Source: Onchocerca volvulus
Lineage: Eukaryota; Nematoda; Chromadorea; Rhabditida; Onchocercidae
Direction of reading: 5' to 3'
Assembly (NCBI GenBank): GCA_000499405.2
Contig: HG738138.1
Coordinates: 16,903,054-16,967,053, forward strand
Length of the DNA: 64,000 nucleotides
Shown: positions 49,806 to 62,225 of the stretch, in pieces
Layout of the letters: every line of letters starts with the position of its first letter
Position numbering within the stretch: the first letter of the stretch is position 1
Made by a program: the position numbers and the translations under genes
Notes under the pieces: generated by a model
Databases searched by the model: none
Seen by the model: only the letters and a program-made list of their open reading frames with translations
Told to the model about the DNA's origin: nothing

Positions 49806-50579
49806 TAATTCCATCAAGAAGATTAGAATTAGAGGGACATTTCGATAAAAGTGGGAAAAGATATCGTAAGAAATCTATTTAAAAAAATAAAATAAAATAT
49901 GTTTAACATCAAGGTCATTCTTACAAAAACTTCTTTTCCTTTTTTTAATATTTTATTCAGATTAAAAAAAAAGAGTCACACTGGCCAACTTTTCATTTCA
50001 TCTCATCGATTCGCACCAATTCGTTCAATATAATAATGATGTCTATTTTTAATTTCAATAAAAAATTTTTCACTTGGAATGGATTCATTTCATTTTTTAA
50101 ATATTCCGAGATTTTATCATTTCCTGTATAACAGGTATAACTGTTACTAAAACATTTCAAATAATTATTTGATAACAGGCCATTAAACACGGCTCTTTAG
50201 ATGAAAACTTATTCAAATTGATGCTCATAATTGATATAATGATTATTATTACTATTATTTATTTCCTTTTCCCATCATTTTTTACTAATTATATTACTTT
50301 GATACATCCTTGGTATCCTTCAAATCAGAATATCATCAACTCTATTATTTTTCTAATTTAATAAAAAATTTTTCACTTGAAATAAATTCGGTGGCAAATT
50401 TTAGAATTTGATTATAAAACGTGGGCATGATGTTGCATTTAATCAGATTTCATGAATATTTCATTAATTAAATATTTATTTAATAATGATAATAGTAGTA
50501 ATAATATTGATAGTGATAATACGATTTTCATAGCATTCATTTTGTTGCATATTGGAAATAGATTCTGAATGTGTTCATC

Positions 50580-50715
50580 CCGGGCTTATTAGGCTTATGG
50601 GCCATGGATAAAGCAGCCTGTAGTATTAACTATATTGCTCCTTGTATCAGGATATGATCATCGTCCTAAGCTTATTAGGCTGATGGGCTGTGCTAGAGCT
50701 AGCTGCTTTAGAGAT
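50580..50715. repeat. Two copies of a GCTTATTAGGCT-ATGGGC segment
   Basis: GGGCTTATTAGGCTTATGGGCCATGG at about 50582 and AAGCTTATTAGGCTGATGGGCTGTGC at about 50669 are each followed by a GCTGCNT-like end. Both copies are far richer in G+C than their surroundings. Confidence 0.6.
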
Positions 50716-51184
50716 TGCTTTTGTTAGGAATATCATGTTAGTTATTGATTGTACAAAAGAAAATTTCAATATTTCCTATATGTTATTTGCTTCTTTTTAA
50801 TCAGTGTTGATGAAGAGTACAATTTCCATACAATGATGTTTGAAATGATAGGGAATGTTAACGCTTTGTCAAATTATTCATGCAAACTCGAAAAGACATT
50901 CCGCGATGAATCAGACGGTTAAGGAAGATTATTTGATATCAAAAATGGAATAATTTGATAACATTTCCTACCAAAATTGAACAAATCAATATATATTTTT
51001 TCATATTAACATCATAAATGTATGTTTATTTCATGATATAAAATGAAAATTCCATTGTACCATAAAATTTTTTTTCCAGTTAAAAGCCTTAAAAGAGTAG
51101 CGTTTTTGTGATTGCCGTTCTTCCATGAATCATTTTGCACTTTTTTTTGGGTGATATCAGCAATAATCATTTACAGTTGTATCA

Positions 51185-51800
51185 CTTTCTATTGAAATCT
51201 TGCATTATCACTGGTACCATTTAAAGTGAAAATGTATCATTGGTACCACCTATAGTAAAATTGCATCACTGGTATCGTTTAAACTGAAACTATGTCACTG
51301 GCACTAAAAAATGAAATTTTCACACTACTAGTACCGCTTATTGTGAAGTCATCATATCATTGGTACCATTAATAGTGAAATTTCACATCACTGGTACCAT
51401 TTACATTGAAATCGTCATATCATTGGTATCGTTTATGGCGAAATTGTCACATAATTTGTATCATTTGATATATCTGAAATCTTATACCACCAGACTATTT
51501 ATAGTGAAATCTTACACCTTTGGTGCTGTTTATGGTGAAATTCCACACCGTGGTACTATTTATAGTGAAATCTTACCATAAATAAGAAAAAAAATTATGA
51601 CGAAACCTTATATCTCTGGTACTATTTACAATAAAACCTTTAAATCATGAGTACATTTATGGTAAAATTGATATCATTTATAGTAGGATTTTACATCCTT
51701 AGTGCCATTTGTGAAAAATTCCTGCACCATTGGTACCATTTATTGAGAAATCATAGTACCACTGGTACTATTTAAAATGAAATTTTCACACCGTTGATGC
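51185..51800. repeat. Minisatellite, about 30-base unit CACTGGTACCATTTATAGTGAAATT
   Basis: GGTACC/GGTATC cores are at about 51213, 51242, 51271, 51300, 51329, 51362, 51393 and 51425. Degenerate copies then run to about 51790. Spacing is 29-33 bases and there are roughly 18-20 copies. The consensus carries near-palindromic halves around GGTACC. Confidence 0.9.
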
Positions 51801-52451
51801 CGGTAATAGATACTCCCCGTATGCTTTGTTTACTATCAAAAATGGTAACAAAGAAGGGAACATCGAACAAAGGATGATAAGTAATGATGGGTGTATATTG
51901 GCTAGTATTACACAGATTCTACCGTAGATGGTAGTACAATCTATCCGAGTTGATAGGTAATCAATCTTGCGGAAAGGAAGTATTTTCATTTTACCAATAA
52001 CATTTGGTCACCATGAGGTTATGTGACCCTATGTTGACCTTTATTCTTGCTTTTCTTCTATTCAATTTGCCTTAGATTAGTTCTTTCTAAAACTTTCATT
52101 GAATTTATACGCTTCATGATCAGATTTTTGCGTAGTTAAAATGATTTTGTTAAATTTCGGAAAACTTGTTAATTTGGTGATTTCGAAAGGAAATCGAAGT
52201 TTTCCAGATTAAATCTAATCATGGGTATTAGCATGAAGAAATTTTGTGGTAAGTTTAAACTGATATCAAATCAGAACGTTGGAAATATTTGTATTTGAAA
52301 AGGGAAATGAAAGATTTCGATTTCAAAGTTTATTGATAATTTTTATACTAATACTATTGCCGCTGCCGTGAACATATCTATCCATAAATAATTCAATTAA
52401 TTTTATATTTAATTGCAGAATCTGTTGGAGCACCTTAGACGGGCGTGTTAT

Positions 52452-52739
52452 TTACACTAAAGTACGGTGATGATATTCGAGAAGTATTTGATTAATCGGA
52501 TTTAAATCTTCTGCATTGTCTAGCACATTCAGATGACAGTACCATACAAAGAGGATGGTTTCATCCGGAAAAATTCCAAGAAATTTTCTGACTAAAATCA
52601 AGAAAAGCCGAATAAAACTTCCTATTTGTTTAAACATTCGGTAGCTGTGCTTTTTACTAGTCTCTATCACACATTTAGAGAGACGACTTAAAAAGCCTCC
52701 ATTTTGAGCATTACCGTATTTCGGAATTAATTTATACAA
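52452..52739 (-). CDS. Hypothetical 95-residue open frame, head-to-head with the next gene
   Basis: ATG-initiated minus-strand frame whose start lies 33 bases from the plus-strand ATG at 52773. Composition is mixed and protein-like (Cys, Trp, His, Pro, Gly all present), unlike most open frames in this block. No family is recognised. It contains a hydrophobic stretch with FIRLFLILVRKFLGIF. It could equally be the complement of the 5' UTR of the plus-strand gene. Confidence 0.25.
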   Translation of the reverse strand: MYKLIPKYGNAQNGGFLSRLSKCVIETSKKHSYRMFKQIGSFIRLFLILVRKFLGIFPDETILFVWYCHLNVLDNAEDLNPINQILLEYHHRTLV

Positions 52740-52772
52740 AGTAACGAATAATTAACAAAGAAATCGAAAAGA

Positions 52773-55700
52773 ATGGATGTTTGTGAATATCGTGATATTC
52801 TATTATCATACCCAACAAATCTGGAAAGTAACATTGGTACGGTAAGTCGAATTTTCTCGTTTTAATTTCCTTTTTGAAGAATATTTCCAATTTGAATCGT
52901 ACAATAATATACTATCATTCATATTGGCAGATGACATATTATCGATTATATTAATTTAAAAATAGAAGTTAATGAAATAATTAGCGTTTTTATATAATAG
53001 ATTTTACCAGTAATTCTCAAGATCTGCCATCGTGCTACACAATGGTCTAAGCGATTAGCATTGGCCGATTTTTAGAATTTTGTACCGATATTACGTGACC
53101 CAAATGATCTATCATTGGAATTCTCGTTGTCACAATTATAGCTTTCGAGATATGCTGTACCACTCTAAAACTCTAAAATTTCATTTTACTGTTAAATGCA
53201 ATAGCATAGCAATGCATTCGTGATAATTATAATTATTGAGCAGTGACTTATAGTAATGTTAGTTGCACTAATGGTGATAATGATAATGACAATAACGCTG
53301 CAAGAAATGCATCTCAGTTATTTTTATCGCCCACTATATATTTGAAATCGAAATTTAATATGGATTGGTCATTTTGAAATTCATACAAGGAGGAATACGT
53401 TTGATTTAATTGATGTGATTTCATAATTTGAGTTTTTTCTAAAGTCTCATCATCATAAATATAAGTTTCACTTCTTTCTGAATAATTATCTTACTTTCAT
53501 GATTCATATTTTATGATTATTATACTGTAAAGGGAAATATATCACATAATAACTACTCAATTTTGCGTAGTGTTTTTCTTTTTGTAAATGTATAAGAGGA
53601 GAAAATTAGGGGTTATAACAAGTTTTATAATTGAAATTCAGAATTCTAAAGGAGAAAGAACCACGTATTCATGGATACTTATAAAAAAACAAACAAGGAG
53701 AATCCAATGATGTAATATCTGTAAAATAATTGAATGTGTAAACTGTATATGATGTGTAAACCTGTGAGTAATTTACGCCAAATACTAGTTTGAAATTTTC
53801 CTTTAACAGATCACGAAATGATAAGAATATAACAACATGATATCTTTTAAATATTCATTTATATGGTATCATATTCACTTTTCTTTAGCTAAAATAATAA
53901 AATCATCATTATTGTAATAAATAATCCATGTAATTAATAACAGATATTCTTTATATATAATTAATGAGTATTTCCATTACATACATGTAATTAATGACAA
54001 AATATTCGCAAATATCAAATTACCGCAGATGTTTTAAAAATGCAATGATCAATTATACATATTTATTTTGTTATGATTTCAACTTGTAATCTCAAAAAAT
54101 GCAGTATACCCTCTCTTTTTTATGAAGAATTAAATTGGATGGGATTTTTGTTTTTTCGTTTTCTTTTTTTCTGGAAACTTTCATTTGACCTTGAAAGATT
54201 CACTTAACTGACTGATTGTTGGCTCTTATCAGCAGTAACATATCGATGTATTTCTTTTTTTTTCCCGTTTGAAACAATTTCTTCCCTTCTTCAGAATGAA
54301 AGTGAAATGAAGGAAACCGAAGTTTTGAAAAAAACTTTTTTTTCTGCTAGCTAAATTTCTTAACTGATAGAAAAAAAAAACTCAAATTTTTAAAATGATT
54401 TTCTAAAAATTCTTGTATAAAATTTTGTATAGTAAATTGGTCAAGTTCCTTTCTTTTTTTCTTTCTTTAACAAAATTTGATGAAGTGTATAATTTTTGGA
54501 AAAAACACTTTTTTTTTTTTTTTTTTTTTAAAATACGCTTACTTTTCTTTCTGAAATTGTCTTCATATTTTCTATATAAAAATATTTTATAACTTGTGAC
54601 AAATTTAAGGTTTTAAATTTACACGCTGAACGTTTTTCCCGCCAAAACTTCACCTTCGTCTTTTTAAATCCTATTTGTGCAAAGGAACATTATGATACTG
54701 GTTATTGAGAAATTTACTCTTATTCAGTCCTTCCCCGAAAAATAAAAAAATTATAAGCCTGCTCTTATCCGTTTTCGTACCGCACCGTATTCTGTTGACC
54801 CATTTATCCGCAGTGTACCGTATATGGCCGACCTACTTGTTTGTAGCGTACCGTATTTGGTTACCTATTTATCCATAGTATATCGCAAATGATTGATCTG
54901 TTCATGCGTACGTGTCGGTTAGCCCACTCATCATTAGTATACTGTATATTCTGTAGGTATCGTTTTCGGTTAATTCATTTATCTGGGTATACCTAATGCG
55001 ATTAATCCATTTATCAGTAATGTATCGTATACATAGTTGACTTATTGTTGAACATCAATATTCTTTTGAGATGTTAAAGGACAATAGTTTTGCACCATAC
55101 CAATTTGATGCTTATTATCGGAGACAAATCGTAATTTATCAATACGGTACATGTTATATCCGTATTTAGGTTCATGAAGTACGATATATATTAGATCACA
55201 TTGTAAATAATATTTCTAATACAATAAATTTCACGGGTACAAAAATAATTGTACAGATATAAACTTAGTTGTTATTAGCTCAATGAAGTGGTAAGATAAA
55301 ATTGGTTAAGTCGTCAAGAAAAATAAAATTTTTTTTTTTATTTTATAAAAGTGATTTTCGAAACTTCCAATTTTTTAAGGCGGTACGATCGAGCAATTCA
55401 GCAATAATGTGCTACGTTGTTAACAGTGATTTATTATCATTAGATGAAGAAGGAATTTTGCTTTTTGCTGATACCTTTAAAATTTTCGAATTTTTTTTTT
55501 TAATTTTTGAAAAAAAGAAGTGGACCTTTTTTTTCTTCTAAAATTTCAGTTTCTGCAATGTCATTTTAAGTTATCATTAATTCCGTCAAATTATTTTCAT
55601 TGTTTGAGGATAAATTGTCGACGATTGACAATAAATCGTCCGTTAACTGATACCGATAGATTTCCTTCTGTAAAACTTTCAGTATGCAATAATTATAATT

Positions 55701-58700
55701 AGTAATAAACGATATTGCAGTTTTGGATCATATAGCGCGTTCACAACTGATAAGCGATTCATAGATTTTTGTAAAGTTGAAATTATTAATAGCTAATACT
55801 CGGGATCTGGAAATTCGCAGGATTGATATAAAGTAATCTTTCAAAAAATTCTGATATCACTTATTCACATTGATAATTTTGCATGGAATGATAGACTGCA
55901 AAAAAAATTATCACATTTAAATTGACAGATTAATTATACAATTCTGAAAATGTATTTTTACATATGACTCACAATTTCAAAAATGCTGCAATAGATTCTT
56001 AAGCAAGAACTCGCCATTGCTATGAAAACTTATGACTATCATCATTGCTGAAATTGTCCGGGATAATCCAGTACTGCTAGGATGGTTTAAGGAAAGATCT
56101 ATTGAAATTATTGTTTATTCTCACTTTTGAAAGAGATGGTATTTAATTAAAAATTTATTGCCCAATAATCGTAGTGAATAAGTTTGGTTTATTTTTTCAG
56201 TAATCGAGAAAACTAGTTTCATCTTTTTGTGGCAGATATTTTCAGTATGATTCTTCTCTTTCCTTTTTATTTTGTTCAACCAGTTTCATCCCACATTTTT
56301 ATCCCTATCAATAGCTATATTTCAATAACGTTTGAAATTAACAACTAGATTACTAGATTAATAAATACATCATTTTTCATCTTAATTTTAGCGTGAAGAA
56401 ATATGAAAATGCTTGCTGATTAGTAATTAATTAATTTTCAATGTGAATTTCATCATCTATTCATTATTTAGTGGATTAAAAACTACAATAATAAAAGTAT
56501 CAGAATTTTTCGAGAATATTATTTAAAAAAAAAAAAAATTAAAACCTGTTCTTCCATTAATCAAAATATAGAAATAGGATGAAAGTCAGAAATTGCAAAA
56601 AATATATTTTAGAGAAACTTTGCAAATAGCCCACGAATTTAAAACGAAGATTTTTTTCTAATTTTATCAAATATTTTTTAGATTATATCTTACTATATAT
56701 AATACATGATGTGCTATTTATGTAGTAATTTATTTCATACATGCATGAAATTTTTATTTTATAATCAGTTTTCCCACATAAAAACTTTCACACATATTAA
56801 TTAATTATCGCTATTAAATTATGAGAAATCATGTCAAGACTAGTTTTTTTTTCCTTTCTCTACAGCATAAAATGCAATATATTGTAATTGCAACCTTCTT
56901 TCCTCTAATAAAATTTAGAATACTAATTGTTATATTTGCATACAGATATTTGATTATTAAATATTTGACTATTTCGAAGAAGTTCAACGAAAATTTTATT
57001 ACGAGAATTAAGGGAATTACTTAGCTAGTAAATATTACTGAAAACCGAGAATGAATATCAAATATTCATATTATTGTTAACAAAATGCCTATGATTGGAT
57101 TAAGAATTAACTAGTTTTTATTACGAATGATTTTAATATAGAAATCCGAATTTGACCTTTATAAATTCATTTATAGATTTCACTGACCTTTTTCACATAA
57201 GCTTATACCAGTTAATGAGGTAATTAGAAATCATTTGTCAGCTGTAATCTGTAAAGTAATATTTTTCCATTTTATTGCAAATTCTTTCTGTTTATGTCAG
57301 TGATAAAATTGACCTAGCCAGCTGTTCTCAATTTCCTTTCGATTTCAATTTATTTATTTTCAAAATGTAATCAAACAGATTTGAATGCTCAGTAGATGTG
57401 TCTCCATTATTTCTTAAGAGTTTGGTTAATCAGTTTGATCTTTCTTTTATTCAAATATTCAGATCTTTCTCTTCGATTATTGCAGTTAGCTTCTATTTTA
57501 TATTCTTATTCTTATCTTTTATGGTTGATCTTACTATAATGTTTCTAATAAATGTGGTATTTTGATTCTAATTTATATTATAAATTACTAACGTTTGTTT
57601 TTATCATCAAATGAAAAAAATTTCAATGTTAGTTGCGATAATTCAGCAAGTTCTTTTGCTTCAAATATTTTGAAAAGAATTTTTTTTTGTTTCAATAGAA
57701 TCGTTTTTTGTAATCAATTTTATAGGAACAGAGAATAGTGTCGATAGGAAATTTTGTAAAATTTCAAAAGTTGAAGTACTGACCAAATAAAGAACAATGA
57801 AATAAATCGAACTAAATAAAATTAATTCACTCAAGTATTTTTATAACTTTATTTTCCGGTAAAAAATATTCATAACTTTTTTGTTTACATCGAATATTCA
57901 AAATCATTTCAATCTTTTTAATACTTTTTTGTACCCAAAAATTTAACAATATCTGTTTCTTTCAATTATTTAACGAAAAGTAGTTGGATTTTTTCAGTCA
58001 TTATCTTATGTCTGTATTGAATGCCTTTTTAAATTTCGATTTCTTTTCTTTCTCTTTTTTTCTTTTTTTCCCTTCTCATAGCTGACTAAAATTTTATTAA
58101 CTAAGTAAAAGAAATTTATAATTATATTCAAATAGGAAAGGTGAGGGACAAAGAATAAACAATAGAGAGTTTAACATTTATTCACAATTTAAATAATAAT
58201 AGTTTTGTTGTAATGGATTATTTATTCATAAACAAATTCAGTCAGTTATAATTTAATCAAATAGGCCTTAAGAAATATCATTCATACTGTGTTTCTCTTT
58301 TACTATGGTAAAATATATTTGAGATGTTGTTTATAAAATGTGAAACAATAAGATATGAATTTCATTGCCAGGAAAATGTTAGTCATCTGGAACAAATTTA
58401 CAGGATATTGTAATCGACACTGCTGCTACCGTAACAACAACTAATATCATCAATATTGATAACAATATTTTATTACAAGAATTATTCTGTGAAGCATGTA
58501 GTACATTATACAATGATATCCTGAATGCCATCGATCATCAAACGGTTAGTTAATTTTTCATTTCATTTTTAAATTTTCTTTTTTCATTTTTTTAAATTTC
58601 TTCAAACTGTATGAGAAACTTGTTCTTCTCAGTTAAGGAAAATTGTTTTACAAAATTCTTATCTAAAAGACAAAGATTTGTCATCCTTGTTTTTGATAAA

Positions 58701-61700
58701 ATTAAATGAGTTAAATGACCTTGTCAAAACAGGTGCAACGCATAAGATTCAGTTGAGAGAAGGAAAAAAAGGAATACTAATTTATTCCTTGCATGATTTT
58801 TAATTACTTAATTACAAATTTTTGTTTTATTAAATATAAAAAATGAATTTTATGGTACCAAGTTACGCTCCTAACAATTTTAATTAAATGTGATATAAAA
58901 TAAAAAATTGAAAAAATCTCACCTTTCAATCAAATTATGCTGTTCCATAGAAGTAAAACGAATCAATTTATTGGTTTCGTAATTCGTGGCTTCTAATGTT
59001 ATCAGTTAGTTATCGGTTGCTTATTTTAATTCTTCCTATTTTCTTGTTTGTTCAGCTGTGTTTATTAGACTTAATTTTGTTTAATATTTCATCTTTCTTG
59101 TAAATAGCCCCATTTATCATTGCCATTATTATGGATAGAAGTTTGCTTTGATGTTGTTATAATGATCCGTTTGTTCGTTGTTTTAGTGATAACTTTTCAA
59201 TTTAAATTTTAATGAACAGGATCTAATTCATTATTTTACATTTAAAATGATAAATGTTTGTCAGTTCGCAGAACTGAATTTTAACTTTAAACATCCTTTT
59301 TACTGCATCCTTCCCTTGCAAAATATGTTTCCAACTCTTTTTAATTCTTTTAAATTTGAAGACAAAATTCGCACAATTTTTTAAATTTTATTTCAACTGT
59401 TTGATTTCGATAATTGAGTAATAATTGATGCTTCTTCAATTGGTAGAAATGTTTTTTCCTTTTTCTTTTTCTTTTTCTTTTTTTTTTTTTTTTTTACTCG
59501 AAATTCCAATCATTTAATTGATAGGTTTTTTTAGAAATACAATCAAAATAATCAAATGCATATTTCATTTCTCAACTGGTTGATTAAGTGGGTATAATAG
59601 ATGTATAACTTACAACTAATTTTATTATATTTTAACATCTCCAAATAATTTCGGCACTTGACCATGTCGTCTTTAAGTAAATCCTGATTTTAATTGCTAA
59701 AACTGTTGAAAAGACTGAGAAATGGCTGAATGCGTGAAATAAGTTACCCGTCGATCGATCATAAATCCTTCGATAAACAGGCGACAAAATCACAGAATAA
59801 ATTATCAAATGTATCCATTCTCCTAAATGGCGGAATTACTTCTTTATAAGTACAACTAAAATTCATAAAGCAAAGCAAATAAAGTCATACTTTTTATTGT
59901 TCGACAATTTGTCTTTATTCTTTCTGCAAATCATTCATTCTTCTGTCCCGGAAGTGAGGTATTTACCTGAAGTGTTTGCCAAGTGTGAACTACCTTTTAT
60001 GACTTTTATTTATGATGTTCAATCAAGAAATAATTTACATATTTTGATTCTCCATTAACCAGATTCAAAAGTAGTTTGTTGCTGAATTTACCTAGATCAT
60101 TTATATTGAATCATTTGAATAACCTAGAATATCTGCAGTAATTTGTTTTATCAGTTCATTCTGTGAATTAATTAATTGAGTAGTAGATTACTTGAACAGT
60201 TTTTGGTTACCTAGAACAAGTTTTGTTTTCTGTTATCTATTTCTTTGTTGCATATATTTAATTTAAATGACCTGAAATTAAAGTCATTAACGATATCCTA
60301 CTTCGGTATTTGGTCAAATTAAAAAATCAGAGAGAATTCTGAAAACATAATTTTATCCTTAGGTCATTTGGTTCCTGTAAATTATCCAATTTTAGAATAA
60401 TAGCTTCTTCTCTTCACCATCAAATATTTGATCATATTTAAGAGGACAATAGTGAAAAAATTTATTCTTTTCTAAGGCATCAGAACAGTCCCGAGATTAC
60501 ACTATATGCTAACAATATTAAAATAATCTCGAAGTTATTAGTAGCAGTTGTTCGATTCAGAATATCTCGGGATTCTGCTCAACATAGTGCTTAATTTTAA
60601 ATCGGGTCTTAAATTATTGATATACTTAATGAATGATTAAGCATTTACCAAGTATTTAAAATTTTTTCTTTGAAAAAAGCCAAGTATTTATTTTATATTT
60701 TTTTTAGAATAATTGAGAAAAGAAATATATTTTAGAACAGTTAAGAAATATGAAGAAATTCTTATTAAATATGGGCGAGTTATTTATGAGATTTTTTTTT
60801 TGCTATTCAAGGATAAAAAAATTTCAAAACACTTGAAACTCTTCCTTTCCATCATTTTAGAAATAATTTTTTCTTCGTTTTCATTTCTTTTTCATCCTTT
60901 ATATTATTAACTGTTTATTGCATAAATTGAAATCGCATGTTTTTGGAAATAGCAAATTGAATAGTTTGTTTTATCCTTTTCATTTTTCTAAATTGTAATA
61001 ATATCTTTTTGTTAAAGCACTGTATGTATTACACTATTATTTTGTTTTAGATCACATAAACATATTTACTTTTTAGTGAATAAATTGATAATGAAAGAGC
61101 ACTTTTGAATTGACAGATGTATGTGTCGTTGGAATTGAATACTTCACCATTCCTATTTCCTGTTAAATTCCGGAATTTCGATTAAGAATTTAAGACTTTA
61201 CTTGCCGATTACAGTTAAATTTTGCATTAGTGCCTTCGACTTGAAATTGATTCAATGGTATTAAATTTCATTATATTTATTTATTTACTTGTTTATTTTT
61301 TTATTTTTTATTCCTTTATTTACTTATTTATTCATTTATTTAATGGTAGTAGAATATAAATTTATAGTTTAATTAAATCATTGCTCAAATTATCAATACT
61401 TTTGATTCGATTCTGCATTCATCCGTAGTATTCTTTTTCTTTCTCCTGATTATCATATTTGTTTCCATCCTAGGATATCATATATCTTGAATTTCATTTA
61501 AAATCCGACCCTATCACTTTAGCTAATTTAGTGCAATTAGTCTGTACCAATCATTCAGTTAATTTGTTGAAATTAATAGTTTGAATTCCATCTCGAAATT
61601 ATTGAAATTTATTTATTTCATTTCATCGTTTTTTTTTTTTTCTTTTTTCTACGTATTTCCAGTTTATGAAATTGAAAGTTAAACTATTTATTAATATTCT

Positions 61701-62225
61701 AACAATTATCGTTGGATAATAAATCAATTTATTATCGTTAAAATATTTCATTAATAGTTATTGCAATATACACATGTATCCAAAAGCAATTTCATTTTGT
61801 GTGATTGAAATTTTCATTTTGATGAAAAATGCAACTAAGAGAATAAATTTTTTGCACTTTTGCAGGTAATTAACGAAAGTGATATTTTGCGTCGCCGAAT
61901 GGAAATTATCGAACAGGGTACCAAACTATCGGATGCCCTTCCGCAATTGTCAAATTTGATCACTTCGAAGTAAGTAAAATTGAATTCTTTTTTTTCTTGA
62001 AATTTTTGAAGAAAATTTATTAAGGTTCAAAATTTTTAGTCGTAATAATCATTGAAATTTCCATTTCAATGATTATTCGATTAGTAAATTTGAGAAATTT
62101 TCTGATGGATGTTTCATTAAAACTGTTTTTCATATTTTCCATTCAGCAATCTCTATTGGAGGAAATCAATGTGCCAAAGGTTAATCGACAACTTTATGCG
62201 TTTCTTTTTAGTTCCAAAATTTTAA
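52773..62225 (+). CDS. Unidentified gene with very long introns; 3' end uncertain
   Basis: Exons 52773-52841, 58404-58544 and 61866-61969 have strong donors and acceptors (GTAAGT, GTTAGT, TTTACAG, TTGCAG) and matching phases 0, 0 and 2. The readable product starts MDVCEYRDILLSYPTNLE. It continues through a Thr/Ile/Asn-rich link and QELFCEACSTLYNDILNAI to ESDILRRRMEIIEQGTKLSD and LPQLSNLI. The last two parts look like amphipathic helices, possibly coiled coil. A fourth exon from 62147 would, in the required phase, reach a stop at 62223-62225. The other frame of the same segment (QSLLEEINVPK then a GT donor) looks more coding-like, so the true chain may differ or continue beyond the window. No family recognised. 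Introns of 5.6 and 3.3 kb are far longer than elsewhere in the window. Confidence 0.45.
52842..58403. other. Large intron 1 of the unidentified gene
   Basis: AT-rich and without a convincing nested gene. It holds the 54.8-kb tandem array, a poly(T) tract at 54509-54530 and short open frames at 55302-55702 that are mostly Phe/Lys/Ile. Confidence 0.45.
54775..55045. repeat. Tandem array, about 33-40-base unit GTACCGTATTTGGTTGACCCATTTATCC
   Basis: ACCGTAT cores are at about 54784, 54817 and 54850, with degenerate copies near 54890, 54909, 54945 and 54990 and a last GTATCGTAT near 55022. About seven to eight copies are present. Units are less AT-rich than the flanks. Confidence 0.8.
58545..61865. 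other. Large intron 2 of the unidentified gene
   Basis: Nothing recognisable apart from poly(T) runs (for example 59478-59496) and a TTTA/TTTAT-rich tract at about 61270-61345. Confidence 0.45.
62044..62077. repeat. Perfect 15-bp inverted repeat, 4-base loop
   Basis: Arms 62044-62058 and 62063-62077 are exact reverse complements with loop TTCC, in the intron after the 61866-61969 exon. Confidence 0.9.

Larger units (their letters stand above)
36005..52772. other. 16.8-kb gene-poor block rich in degenerate tandem repeats
   Basis: I find no exon chain on either strand. The longest open frames (128 aa at 39740, 136 aa at 46010 on the minus strand, 104 aa at 43209 on the minus strand) are low-complexity or fall inside repeat arrays. 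Many distinct tandem arrays are listed separately. The last 350 bases before 52773 are less AT-rich and carry a 95-codon minus-strand open frame. Confidence 0.6.

Noticed and set aside
55302..55702. Overlapping open frames inside the large intron
   Set aside because: Phe/Lys-rich with homopolymer runs; no phase-compatible splice sites linking them to the flanking exons.
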